DNA from: Trichobilharzia szidati
Lineage: Eukaryota; Platyhelminthes; Trematoda; Strigeidida; Schistosomatidae
Direction of reading: 5' to 3'
Assembly (NCBI GenBank): GCA_944472155.2
Contig: OX235271.1
Span: 65,020,416 to 65,084,415, forward strand
Length of the DNA: 64,000 bases
Part shown: positions 22,673 through 33,610 of the stretch, piece by piece
Layout of the letters: each line of letters begins with the position of its first letter
Numbering within the stretch: position 1 is the first letter of the stretch
The notes under the pieces: model-generated
The model's input: only the letters and a program-made list of their open reading frames with translations
Databases searched by the model: none
What the model was told of the DNA's origin: nothing
Position numbers and translations under genes: made by a program

Positions 22673-24308
22673 ATGTCCTGTATCAGCTAAGGGTCAAACA
22701 TTGGCTCTGTTAAACGGAGTTGAAGCTTTTAAACGTAGACTTTTGGGTGGGCGTTAGAAAATCCTCGTAGACAACCATCTCCTCATTCTTCTTTCGTACT
22801 TTTTACCGCATATACATGTGAGTTCAAAAACACAGCTGAAATTAACCAGAACGAGGAATTAGTATAGTTTATAGGATCTAATTAAAAAGATTGTTTTATG
22901 CAGAAGAACCATTTCAGCGGCTGGATACGTCCTTGATATTGCATCTTATATTCGCTTGGCAATTCTTCCTTCAATATCATCGCCTATATAATCCTCATTG
23001 AAGAAAGATTAGTTCCTCCTTGACAGTATTTTAATCTGCCTTCTCATTACCACCTTTAAAGTAATTCTTTGTGAATTGTTTTGGAGGTTTATTGTTCGTT
23101 AAAAGTTTACCGATGAGACTGATTTCATTTTCTATTGTTAAACAATCAGGAAAGCTTTTCCTGTCTTTGGTATAGTGTACTTACTAAACCTCTACTGAAG
23201 CTTACAGGTCAAAGGCTGTTGAAGTTTAGATAATGACTGCTCTGAAGTGAAAACTCCTTTCTTTTGTTTCAATTGAATGTTCTCTGGTTTTTAAACAACC
23301 GTATCAGCTACTAATTATCCTGTTTTTGTTCGTTTTCTCTCTTCCTTTCTACCCACTCCATGTTTGTTTAACTTTTTATATTCCAATGTATGCATAGTGA
23401 TGATGACTTGAGATAGAAATCATGCTGCTTACTTTTTCAATACTCTGAAGTTTTGGCTTCCCTTATTCGTAGAGATTTCTTTCCGATTGTATGTTATTTT
23501 CATTCTTTGATAACGATTGCAATTTAAGCTAGTTTACAGCTGATACGAACTTATGATGATGATGAAGGGATTATTTCGTTTTCTATTGATAATCTGGTCT
23601 TTCTTGTTTTATGCGAAGTTTATCAAATAAACCGCTTGTATAAAGCTTTCAATTATTCAATATTCAATACTTGATTAACAAACAAATAAATGAATGCATG
23701 AATATTCTTTTTTCCTATTTTTTTTTGAATAGTTAAAACAAGTGAACAAGGTATCACAGTGTCTGAAAATCACTTGAAGCAAATGATGATGATATAAGAA
23801 AATAAGGTCAACATTTAATAGCTTTATCTTGTTAATGTCTAAGCGAAAATGAGTAGGCTTGCAAAAACAAATTTTAAGAAAAAAACATCAGCCTATGCAA
23901 GACTAAGAAATATGAGAGAACAGGAGAATATTATCGACTCACTGGTGAATAATAAATAAAAAAGCTAGTGATTTAGGGGTATACGAAGAGTTTAATGTGT
24001 CTGTTACTTCTTTGCTTTTCAGAAAGCTTTGACTGTGTTATTCATAATAGTTTAACTACCTACTGAAGTGTGTTTTAAATACTGTTTAGAGATAAACATC
24101 ACTATAAACGAAGAAAACAAATCAAAAGAATAACAGACTTCAAACCGATTTGTCAGCATGACGCAGAGAACCTCCTTTGAGTTATGTAACAGAAGCATTT
24201 GTTGCTCTGAGAGTTGTTCAGCTCAGATAGGAGTAACAGTTTCTGAAGTGAAATACAATATTTCCTAACGTTAATCACTTAATTTAATTTGAACAAAGCA
24301 AGAACTGC
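22673..24308. other. no gene seen
   Basis: AT-rich, with scattered short homopolymers. I recognise no family here. Confidence 0.5.
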
Positions 24309-24797
24309 AGTTTTAGCAGAATCAAATAGTACCATCTTTTATTTCGTTGCCTTCTCGTCAGCTGCTTACAGGGCAAGGACATTATTAAATGTTTCTACAA
24401 AAAAAATTTTAACAAACTTGCACAGAGCTCAATTCTCCTTAAGTTTGCTGAAGACATTTCCATCAAGCGCCTGAAACCTGACTTATGCGTTCAGAAAGAA
24501 GCGGTTATTAGTCTTTCTTTGCCCTGATAACTGGATATTTTTCATCCGAATGCGAGATGCTGAAAAGTTTTCATTGTGTATGATTATTATTGTTCGGAAT
24601 TGTGTTTAACATTGCATATATATGAATATATTATTAGTGTATGCGTATATTGGTCGATTGATTTTTGTTTAAAATGAACTCTGTGCAGGTATGTTAAAAT
24701 TGTTTTTGCAGATACATTTAATAATGTCTTTGCCCTGTAAGCAGCTGACGAGAAGGCAACGAAATAAAAGATGGTACCATTTTATTCTCCTAAAACT
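24309..24797 (+). mobile_element. Penelope-like element tail between inverted terminal segments
   Basis: A short plus-strand frame at about 24460-24528 reads IKRLKPDLCVQKEAVISLSL and ends P-stop, matching the PLE C-terminus IQKLKPTLCIQKNYVQPLSL at 59.6 kb. It is bracketed by an inverted repeat of about 115 bp: 24309-24428 and 24682-24797 share ccatcttttatttcgttgcc and agctgcttacagggcaa. Only the last 25 or so codons of the element remain between the arms. Same architecture as at 20.2-21.0 and 59.1-60.6 kb. Confidence 0.72.
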
Positions 24798-25464
24798 TAA
24801 TTTAATGTAGCCTTTCCAGTGAGAATTTCGTCTTCACACTCTTTATGTGTCAGTGATAGTGGAGATCTTCAGATAAGAGGTGCACATTACCTCAGTAAGA
24901 ATCCTTCCTCACTTTCTAATGTAGTTATGGACAGGATTTTAGTTAATAAAGGGAAAACGAAATGTTTACTCTGTCGTTTCCGCCCATCCCCAACCAGACA
25001 TATTTCCTTCATTGTATCTTTTAATTTTACGTTTTGCCGTTTTCACTGAGTTGGTGATTTTCAATTATGGGGACGGCTTGAATTTTAGCATGAACCATAG
25101 TGGCAATACAGTTTATACATTTTATAATCTTTGGCAACTCCCACTTGTCTATTTATGCTTTATTTCTGTGTAATTTTATTCTCTTTCAAAAGTCTTAGGG
25201 TTATTATATGTAGGTAGAAACAAAGACATAGTGAGATTGAAATTCTCAATGATCAAATTTCGTAACTTATGTAGGCTGGTTAAATTACAGTGTTCTAACT
25301 AAAGTTATATTTACATGCTTAGGGAAATTAACTTGTATTATTATTATGATTATTTCTTTTCACTAGTTAATTTGTATATTATATGTTAATAACTTAGATT
25401 ATATCTCAGGAAATAATGGTTATTAAAAAATAATGATAGTATTAATAATGGCTTTACTCCGCGA
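24798..25464. other. no gene seen
   Basis: The open frame 24819-25049 has no recognisable domain. Confidence 0.45.
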
Positions 25465-25620
25465 AATGCGTTCTTACACATTATTTAATTGAATTTTAGA
25501 TTTTCTCGTCGATTGATTGGACTGAAGTGCTCGGTCCCAGGTTGACATGTCTGCTTCTTGTGCAGATGCTTAGACGATGTCTGAGCATTTAATTAGAATT
25601 TAATTTGATTTGTGGATGGT

Positions 25621-25682
25621 GACTAGCATTGGAATCTAGGATGCGCATCTCGTCCTATTTGGGACTTGTCAGCTGGATGTAC
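25621..25682 (-). ncRNA. Degenerate hammerhead ribozyme
   Basis: The minus strand reads ccagctgacaagtcccaaat, then aggacgagatgcgcatccta and gattccaatgc. The known schistosome hammerhead has CTGATGA and GAAA in these places; here they read CTGACAA and GAGA, so the catalytic core is probably dead. Stem II (tccc/ggac type) is kept. Confidence 0.7.
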
Positions 25683-25980
25683 CTGTATTTCCCAGTGAGT
25701 GATGATGTTCCCACTGAGTGTCCATAGTTTCAAACGCCAAAGCGTTATCCACTTCTTGTGCAGAAGAAGCCAACATGTCAACCTGAGACCGAGCACTTCG
25801 GTCTAATCAATCGACGGGAAAACCTAAAATTCAATTAAATAATTAATATGACCCGTTGCACAAGAGGTGGCTCTAGTGGCCCAAGTGGTCTATTGAATAA
25901 CGCTTTGGCGTTTGAAACTATGGGCACTGGGTTCAAGCCTCGGTGGGAACATCATCACTCACTGGGAAATGCAGGTACAT

Positions 25981-26038
25981 TCGGATGACGAGTACCAAAT
26001 AGGACGAAATGCGCATCCTGGATTCCACTGATAGTCAC
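25981..26038 (+). ncRNA. Degenerate hammerhead ribozyme
   Basis: The plus strand reads tcggatgacgagtaccaaat, then aggacgaaatgcgcatcctg and gattccactgatag. The GAAA box and the cleavage-side strand are well kept; the CUGAUGA box is altered (GATGACGA). It is the 3' part of the plus unit of the composite. Self-cleavage is unlikely unless the shift in the first box is tolerated. Confidence 0.72.
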
Positions 26039-26072
26039 CATCCACAAATCAAATTCAATGCGTTCTTACACA

Positions 26073-27124
26073 GTTTAAAATTCTCACTTTGTTTCATTAT
26101 TAGGTACTGACTTCGTTACAAAGAGTCTTTAAGTCAAAGAGTACTATTATGTAATATATGCAAAGCAGGTTCCCTAATACAGTGTAATATTTTCCCTCCA
26201 TTTCCTTGTAAACATTCACTGCAGTATAATATAACACAGTTAAAAATGAAAAGGTGGGGGGGGGGGTAGGTAAGTACATAATAGCAGTAGACATGATGAA
26301 TTTTGATCGATAAGAAATCAGGCAGCTCAGTGTTCTGATCACATCGCCAAGTTGAATGTTATTAGTACTTGTCAAACTATGAATTAAGCAGAAACTTACT
26401 AGTCAGATGGTAATTGATAGTACCGCTAATTGTTCTAACATATTAGAATATTGGATTTGTAAGTTTGGACACAAACTGAAATCAGTTCAGGAACTATTGA
26501 ACACCACAGAGTACTGAACATCCTAGTTTGGCATTTATTAATAATAATAATATAAATATTTTGCCAGTGTGCTATTGATCCCCATCTTTGTGATGAATTC
26601 CCTGAGGTTCTTATGAAGAAAGAGTCTTGGATATCGCAGTTAATCAGGTTGGGTAAGAGGATGGATACTAATCTATGACATTAGGTGGCCTTGGGTAGAA
26701 TGCGGAAGTTTAGAACACCTGGAAATTGAATTTCACTCTGGTAGATATTCAGCGCTTATTATCTTACAATGAGGTTTCGATGATATTATTTCCAGATTTG
26801 AGTTACTGTGGATGTCTTCATAGATTTGACACATAAGAAGCTAAACTTTAAATATACTGACTCCCTGCAAATCAACAGTTGTACAGGTAATCTGGTATTC
26901 ACTAATGACTGATGACGTTGTCGGGAATTCTCGTCAAAATTCATCGCCATCGTGATCCACCAGGTTTGGTGTGAGTAGTTGAGCAATATATCTCAAACTG
27001 AAAGAAGTTGGATGTTGCAATATTGAACCTGTTCAAAACGATTATCCTTTTTGGTATTCAAAATGTACATCATTTCCGCACCAGACAGCCACACTGATTA
27101 CTAACCAGTAGCAAACTTTCATGC
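26073..27124. other. no gene seen
   Basis: Holds a short poly-G run near 26257-26266. No element boundary is recognised. Confidence 0.5.
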
Positions 27125-27425
27125 AAATATTTTTTTCAAGTATTGGTTTGTAGGGATTTGGTTGATTGGTTACAGGATTTCATCATGAGCTGACATTGGT
27201 TAGAGAACCATTGGAAAACTAGCTGGGAGTACTGGACAGCTGTTTCGTCCTAGTTTGGGACTCTTCATCAGTACGCACCCATCGGGGTCCGAACCCAGGA
27301 CTTTCTGGTTACAAGGCGAGCTCGTATACCATTAAGCCAGTGGGACCCGATTCAGTGGACAGCTCATGAATTCTAACTTCTGCCAATTCACGATATAGCA
27401 CAACTGCTAGTCAATGTCAATACAA
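27125..27425 (-). mobile_element. SINE-B tRNA-Thr-like repeat, near full length
   Basis: Minus-strand copy: cactggcttaatggtatacg (A box), ccttgtaaccag (anticodon region), gggttcggacccc (B box near 27283-27296), then gtgcgtactgatgaagagtc, ggttctctaaccaatgtcag and the end tccctacaaaccaatacttg with an A-rich run at 27129-27137. It gives the orientation and 3' end of the family. The A-rich end suggests retroposition. Confidence 0.78.
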
Positions 27426-28080
27426 GTTGTTTACACTGATATTTTCTGTGTTAGTGTTGATCTGAGTAACTCACTGGCAAAGTCTCCAATTACAGGACTA
27501 GGTGATGTGGGAGACACTAGTTTTTTTTGAGGTTGGAGATAACTCTTGCTGATTAGGTCTAGAGCTTCTTGTCGTCTACTTCCTATCAGCCAACATTAGT
27601 TTTAAGTACACTGTGATGACAAGTCTCTTAGATTGGTGAAGACATTACCATGATTCAGTCAATGGCATTAAGGATTAGACAGGTGAGAATGATTACTTTC
27701 CTGTGATCAGTGAAGATATGAGTCTTTATTTTCATACCTCCTCAATCTAGGTCGTATCAACTTAGCCAGACACACATTAATCAGTGAATCATACTTCTAA
27801 CAATACTCAAGCTACAGTGTTGTGATTGAAATTATTCGCAAAAGAATTCAGAGTATTTCACAGTCCAGTAGTACGTGAAAGTGGACATGGTTACTAATTA
27901 ATTTACTTTGGTTTATTGAAATCAGTAAATCAATTTAGTAATTAAATTCAGTTTAACTAGTCGATAACATTTCCGTCTCTGTCCTTATTTTTAATTTATT
28001 AAATAAGTTATTATTAATGACAAGTTCCTATTTTCTGATCTTAGATCTGTTCTGGTGTTGGTGTAAACTAGTCAGCTAGA
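27426..28080. other. no gene seen
   Basis: AT-rich spacer with no supported feature. Confidence 0.5.
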
Positions 28081-28090
28081 TAATCTGTAT

Positions 28091-28324
28091 TTTTTTTATT
28101 CCTTCACGTTCCCATTGGAACATAGGGCTTCAAGCTAGAGGCTTGAAGTTTCTGTAGCAGTGTTTATTTTTACAGGATGGGGTTGCTAGCCACATGCCCA
28201 ACCTTCCCTCTTTGCCAGTTCTATTACTGGCTTGGCGAGGTGAAGGAGTGCGTCGGCCGGGGATCGAACCCTGAACCATGTGCATAGTCGGCGAGCATCC
28301 TAACCGCTGTGCCACCGACGCGGC
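28091..28324 (-). mobile_element. SINE-A with RTE-type tail
   Basis: The minus strand starts with a tRNA-like head: gtcggtggcacagcggttag (A box), a changed anticodon arm, cagggttcgatccccgg (B box/T arm) and ccgacgca closing the acceptor stem. A body of about 110 bp follows. The 3' part, ttgaagccctatgttcca then ..gggaacgtgaaggaataa and poly-A, matches the RTE-A 3' terminus at 15.84-15.89 kb. Probable target duplication TAATCTGTAT (28081-28090) / TAATCTGCAT (28325-28334), one mismatch. RTE-A is its likely partner. Confidence 0.82.
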
Positions 28325-28334
28325 TAATCTGCAT

Positions 28335-28701
28335 AAAACAAGAGTTTTACACATTGGTCCACAGCTTTCGATATAAGCTTGAATATGTTAAATATGAAGT
28401 GATTTAAATTAACTTTAAAGGAAATTGAAGCTTTCGGAATCAATAGCTTTAAACTTGAGTTAACTTTTATTGTCTTGTAAATCCCATATTAATGCCTTTT
28501 TAGCATTACTATAGTAGAAGTAATTTTTCAAGTTGAAACTGAACCATTTAGAGAACCACTGAGATCCAGGGAGCCCTGGATAGCTAATTCAATCAAGTTT
28601 ACAGCTCTTCAGCAGTACATAACAATATACCTTATAGCTACGAGATCAGCATGTTGCCTTCCAGATAGTAAACCGGAATCCAGAGGTTCATGAATTCCAT
28701 T
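28335..28701. other. spacer with a possible very decayed SINE-B
   Basis: At 28550-28640 gagaaccactgag, then ggagccctgg and cttcagcagtac follow the order of SINE-B (agagaaccattgg, ctggacagctgt, cttcatcagtac). Weak. Confidence 0.3.
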
Positions 28702-30040
28702 ATTATTATTATTACTCTGGGACCCAAGTTAAACGTAGAGCTTCCATGTCACATCGTTATTTTGCGCTGTTCTCAGCAGCCCTCCTTTGCTAGTTCCAAA
28801 ACTGCCCGAAGGCTCTCATTTCCTCTTCACCTAATCTCCTCCAAGTCCCACTCACCTTTCTTTTATTCCACATATTTGTTGAACAATGGGTTCTTGATTG
28901 GTTTTTTTCGAGAGTTCCTTGGTGCTAATTTTTACTTGCCTGCCATATGATACTCAGTATGCAGTGAAGGCAACTGTTGATGACAGTCTGCAACCTGCTG
29001 GCATGCTGTTCGTGACGTGCGAAGTTTCTGACCTGCACAGAAAAAGTGAATTAATATGGTAGTGAAAGACCTAATTTCATTTTTCATGCTGAAGGCAGAA
29101 GACTTTCAAACTGAGTGATGAAGGAACCATCCTGCCTTTACGATCCCAGTTTTGATATCCTGATCCTTGCCACCTGTAGTGTTCGGTGATAATGATGCGT
29201 AGAGTTGCAAATTGATCCACACATGATTAGATTTTCCTGAATCCAGCTTGTTCCGGGCAGAGTAGTTTATGCAGGGCACTTCTTAGTGTCTCCATGATGA
29301 CTGCACTTTACCTTTTGTAAAGACTCAAGGTACCCTTATTTAGCAGTTTCATGAGTTAGTTCTTCCTCCAATCACTAAATACCTCTCCTTTCTTCAGGAC
29401 TTTTATAATATTAACGTGGGGGTATCATCTCAGGTCAATGGATACATTTCCAGTGCTTAAGGAGGAATTTCGTTTGGTCCCACCGCCTTCCTGACTTTCG
29501 CTAGCTTCATGGTGTTCAAACTTCCTGCATTCGTTGGAGGATTGGTGTCCACTGGTAGTTCCTTGCTTGATGTTGATGGTATTTCTGGACGAGTTGCAGG
29601 TAAAAGTAGATTCGAAAAGTGACTTAAAGTGATTAGTCCATTGTTCCATTGATCTCTCCTGTTTGTTAACTAGGTTCTCTTCGCTATCTTTCATTTGTCC
29701 TATTGTTTTGATTTCTTCCCAGAGTGAGACGTGGTTATCTTAAAAAATGTTATGAGGTCTCTTTTGCCAGAAGCTTGTCTCTTCTGCTTCAGTTACCATC
29801 TAGTGTTTCGTTGAATTGTGTTTTCTCTTTCTTCGCATTTTTCTTCACTTCTTTAATGAATGGGATATACATTGAACTTAACTTCTCCTTCTGTTGTCCA
29901 TTTTTAGATTGGTTCATCTTCTGTTCCACCGAGCCCTTTTCTCTATTAGCTTCCGCATGTCTGTAGAAATTCATTCCTTATCTTGTCTTTTCTTTCTTTG
30001 TACAAAAGCACCTCCCCTCTAACATCACTTCACAGTGGCC
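28702..30040 (-). mobile_element. RTE-A retrotransposon with internal deletion
   Basis: The minus strand from 30040 shows the connector after the endonuclease (29790-30010), the acidic linker (29640-29690), and the start of the reverse transcriptase near 29220-29480. It then jumps near 29180-29220 to the 3' thumb region and the terminus at 28702-28730. The palm with the catalytic Asp pair is missing or unrecognisable, so this is a deleted and decayed copy. Upstream blocks match the copy at 17.6-18.3 kb in order. Confidence 0.7.
29425..29694 (-). pseudogene. RTE-A linker between endonuclease and reverse transcriptase
   Basis: An 89-residue frame beginning MKDSEENLVNKQERSMEQWT then NHFKSLFESTF. 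It corresponds to the connector of RTE proteins (E-R-W..HF..L..), which lies between the endonuclease and the first reverse-transcriptase block. After about residue 40 it changes frame relative to the family, since the conserved I..A...LK.GKA..PD block is not readable in this frame. It has no catalytic residues of its own. Confidence 0.55.
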
Positions 30041-31001
30041 TGCTTAATTCACTCGGCTACTAAGTTCCATCCAATAGAGTGCCTAAACTCTTCAGCATTT
30101 CTTATTTTTTGTAATCCTGCAATTGTATCAGATGAGCATTACATGAACTCGTGAACATAATTCATTAGCTTTCAACTAAACTCTGCATAATTCTTCAAGG
30201 AAATGAAAAAAACATTTACAGAATTGGTTCTCTCATCATATGAAACAACACATCACATGACGTACTTCAGATTATTACTTTACATGTAAATCCTGTACGA
30301 AGACGAAATATTTTGGAACTCTGTACCAAATGTTCACATATCGTCTAAAATGAAGGCTTATTATTATAATATTATTATTTGTTTCAGAGAGCTGCAATGT
30401 TCTTTCACACTGGTTCCTGAATTTTAATTTCTGTCAACTGATGATGTAGTGCAGTCGCCATCCAGTCTAGTGAGGGGGAGATATGTGACCTCACAACACC
30501 CCGCGTGGAATTCACTGGTCACAGCTTCTCACTACAGCTCCATGAAACTCATCATGTTCTCCATTACTAATGCGCAGTAATAGGTGATAACGTGTGTCGT
30601 GGTATAAATGTTCCCTGAGCATTTATTGTTGCATCTGTTAAACACACTTAGGATTTTATAGTGATTTTGATTAGTTTCAGTATAGATTTCGTCATTAACT
30701 GACGTCTATTACGAAACACTGAAAGTCGAGTAATACTGAACAGCAAGTTTGCTACTCTTCAGACCTACACACTCCATGACTCTACTCAAGATTGAACCGA
30801 GGATCTTCAGGTTAAGAGGCTCACCCTTTAAGCAATCACTCACTTAGCCGTTATTCAGTGACTTGTGGATTTTAATTTTTGTCGATTCACAGTACAGGGC
30901 ACTGCCGAAGAATCCAAAACTAAGACGAAACAGCTGTCTAGGAATCCATGGCTTTCACGGGTTCTTTCACTGGTGCCAGTTTTAATTCTTAGTAGAACTT
31001 C
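30041..31001. other. spacer with two decayed SINE-B pieces
   Basis: At 30420-30545 the order gaattttaatttctgtcaac, gcagtcgcc, cactggtcacagcttctcac follows the SINE-B body. At 30705-30900 cttcagacctacac, gattgaaccgaggatc and the final gattcacagtac do likewise. Both are old. No gene is seen. Confidence 0.45.
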
Positions 31002-31631
31002 AATAGTTAGCAACAAATGCCTGTCTGTTTTCGACATAGAACTTTGCACATATATGCGGCAGTTCAAGTCGCTACACTCCATGTAGCACACAAAGCAAGA
31101 GAAGAAACTAGGAGAAATGCATATTAGAGACAGTAAACAGAGGTGTGAGACAAAGGAATAGTAATAACGAAGAACAAAACGGTTTCATTGGAAATCATAA
31201 GTCACAAGGAGTGGATGCATCTGCGCCACTGAGAACGATTTTGAGCCATGTCACCAATTGTTTCCAACCATTGGTTTTTACCGTCCCGAGGACCCCAACC
31301 AGGAAGTCTACACTTTCCGACGTGGCCTAGACTAACTGTTGTAGTTTTCATTGACTGGTGCCATGTTTTGGTTTGACCGCCGCCAACTCTTTTCCAGCCT
31401 GACCCTATGGCAGTCAGCTAACATTGCCCATCGGGGAAGGTGATGACTGGGCATACGTAACACATGTCCTAACCATCTCAGTCAATGTAATTTCAAAGCG
31501 TCGTCGATTGATTTCCCCTCCCACTTACCTAGCACTCGACCGACGCCTAACCTCAATATTGCCCACTTTATTATACCACTTCACACAAGAGATAGAACGC
31601 AGACACCTATGATCAAAGACAGCTAATCTGT

Positions 31632-32333
31632 TCATGTCTTCGCTCTCAATGGCCAGGTCTCACAGCCATAAAGGAGGACGGGGCGGACTGATGAGCAGTA
31701 CACACGCCCTTTGGTCGATAGTTGGATATCACGTCTCTGCCAGAGACGGCGTAAACTGGCATATGCGAAACTAGCCCTCTGTAATCGTGCTGAGATTTCG
31801 TCGGAGATCAACGCTTTGAGGCTGATGGTATTTCCTAAATAAGTGAAGCGGTCAACGTGCTCTACCACTTCACTTCCTATTTCTAATCTAGGAGTCGGTG
31901 TATTCCAATCCCGTAACATCGTCTTGCATTTGGCGGGAGCGAATCGCATGCCAAACATTCGTAAATTGCAGCTCAGGGTGTTCAGTAGACTCTGCATTTT
32001 GTCAGCGTCCTCGCCTAGAAGGACAATATCGTCTACATATTCTAAGTCAACGATATTATTCCCCCGTAGCAAGCCAATCCCTGAGTCGCTGAAGTCAGTT
32101 AGGTTTAAATCCATTAGTACGTCTATGATGAAATTGAATAGAAATGGGGATAATGGGCATCCTTGACGGACGCCACTAGTCGTCACCACTTCAAATGACA
32201 ACTCTCCATAAGCCCTCACCTGGCTGCATGAGTTCGAGTGGAGTGCTTTGATCACTGCGATATATTTTCTAGGCATTCTCTTTACAGTCAAGCATCGCCA
32301 GAGTACCTCTCGGTCGACAGAATCGAATGCCAC
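31632..32333 (-). pseudogene. RTE-B reverse transcriptase palm and thumb
   Basis: 233 residues. It starts at AFDSVDREVLWRCL (block A, catalytic Asp present) and has TTSGVRQGCPLSPFLFNFII (block B), then LEYVDDIVLLGEDADKM (block C, YVDD intact; DNA 32028-32039), FAPAKCKTML (block D), DRFTYLGNTISL (block E) and RVYCSSVRPVLLYGCETWPL (thumb). The enzyme copies element RNA into DNA at a nicked target. The true protein starts far upstream; the initiating Met here is an accident of a frameshift near 32340. Schistosome RTE families such as SR2 and SR3 are the likely relatives; which one is not decided. Confidence 0.88.
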
Positions 32334-32340
32334 CTTTAGG

Positions 32341-32694
32341 TCAAGAAATATTACGGTAAGAATGCCTATGTTCTACAATCTGTCGAAGAGTGAAGATATG
32401 ATCAATACACCCTCTTCCTGGTCTAAAGCCTGCCTGGTTCTTTCGTGTTTGTGTCTCTCGAGCACTTTTTAGTCTACGCATGATTATTGAGCCTAGGACT
32501 TTAGATACTATATTAGTCAAGCTTATCCCTCTGTGATTATCAGAGGAAGACTTGTCTCCCTTCTTGTATATCGGGATGATCAGTGACTTACACCAACCTG
32601 ATGGGTCTTCCTCTGATTCCCAGACGCTGCCTAGAACCTCAATTAATGCATAGAGTAAACTGTCTCCACCGTACTTAAATACCTCTGGAGTCAA
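32341..32694 (-). pseudogene. RTE-B reverse transcriptase fingers (blocks 1-2)
   Basis: 117 residues directly upstream of the palm frame, in another frame: TPEVFKYGGDSLLYALIEVL, WCKSLIIPIYKKGDKSSSDN, HRGISLTNIVSKVLGSIIMR, QAGFRPGRGCIDHIFTLRQI. These are the classic N..GI.L.....K....I and QAGFR.G....D.I..L blocks. The frame also stays open upstream (GKAAGPDGL at about 32690-32715) to a stop near 32788. A small deletion near 32340 separates it from AFDSVDREV. With the next frame it covers nearly the whole RT domain. Confidence 0.87.
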
Positions 32695-32929
32695 TCCATC
32701 AGGTCCCGCTGCTTTGCCTTGCTTCAGATTAGTGACAGCTTTAGTAACCTCAGTTAAGGACGGAGGACCTGTGTCTATATCCTATTCAGGGAGTTGTTGG
32801 ATGTTCGGCAGGTTAAGTGTGGCTGTAGGCCAATTAAACTGCTCCTCATGGTGTTCTTTCCAGCGTTCAAGGTGTCTATCCTGAGAGCTAATTAAGGAGC
32901 CATTTTTCTCAGAAATAGTTAGCAACAAA

Positions 32930-33369
32930 AGTAGTCTTCAATTCCTTAATTTCACAGAAACCTATCAAAAAGGTTCACAATGTAGCCACTAGGTAAAGGT
33001 GAACACACAGGCTACTTGTGCACTAACTAACTGCAATTTGCATAAAGTCCTCGTATTCTGTTTCCTTCTCTTTATTGATCCACAATGCTGTCGATTTTTT
33101 CCTTTGTAACATCAGCCGTCGTTCATTTATTCAGGATTTTTACAAAAGATGTCAAACTAACTTCAGATGTTTGTCATCAGGATATGCCACAACCAAACTA
33201 AATGGCATGACTTTGTTACATAACAAAGTAAAGCTTACTTTAACTTCACCAGAAAGCTCTACTTCATCTAGATTTTGTGCTTATCGCCATGAATTAGGGA
33301 ATTGTATCTTCTCACCAAAGTGAACTCATACTCTCTATGAGACTAAAATATGTCTCTTTGTCAGGATTT
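32930..33369. other. no gene seen
   Basis: The open frame 33075-33323 has no recognisable domain. Confidence 0.45.
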
Positions 33370-33610
33370 ATTATCATCGCTTTGGTGTTCTAAACGAAGA
33401 GTTCTGGATTTAAATATCAGTGCGACCACTATCACTCAGTGGATGTATCCGGCTGAAAAGTCCCATGTAGGACGAAATGTTCATCCTAGATTCTACTGCT
33501 AGACACCAGCAACCGGATGAAATCATGTTGACCTTTGGAAATTATCAAAGCTTCCGTAGCCGAAGCCAACATGTCCATAGAGATCGACCATTTCAGTTCA
33601 ACATTAAGCG
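33370..33610 (+). mobile_element. Sm-alpha-like hammerhead SINE with decayed ribozyme
   Basis: The plus strand has cgctttggtgttctaaacga, actatcactcagtggatgta and a hammerhead region at 33448-33503: ccggctgaaaagtcccatgt, aggacgaaatgttcatccta, gattctactgctag. The CTGATGA box reads CTGAAAA; the GAAA box is intact. Downstream gaagccaacatgtcc and agagatcgaccatttc match the flank found between the two units at 25.77 kb, so these units may once have been tandem. Confidence 0.68.

Larger units (their letters stand above)
25481..26056. mobile_element. Composite of two hammerhead SINE units in head-to-head inversion, with 16-bp target duplication
   Basis: The 16-bp word AATGCGTTCTTACACA stands at 25465-25480 and again at 26057-26072, bracketing 576 bp. 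Inside, a minus-strand Sm-alpha-like unit (ribozyme region 25621-25682) is followed by a plus-strand unit (A box tggctctagtggcccaagtg near 25872; B box gggttcaagcc near 25930; ribozyme region 25981-26038). Inverted segments 25489-25566 and 25760-25838 share gtcgattgatt and gttgacatgt. One set of target duplications implies integration as a single unit through LINE-type target priming. Confidence 0.8.
31018..32913 (-). mobile_element. RTE-B retrotransposon, 5'-truncated, with 16-bp target duplication
   Basis: The word AATAGTTAGCAACAAA stands at 31002-31017 and again at 32914-32929, bracketing 1,896 bp. On the minus strand the insert begins in the connector (SSQDRHLERWKEHHEEQFNW), continues through reverse-transcriptase blocks 1-7 and the C-terminus, and ends in a 3' UTR. 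Damage is light: one in-frame stop near 32788, one frameshift near 32340, and later breaks in the C-terminal part (31150-31630). The intact duplication and long frames mark it as one of the younger insertions here. Confidence 0.85.

Noticed and set aside
26250..26270. G-quadruplex element
   Set aside because: A single G run with no further G tracts nearby on the same strand.
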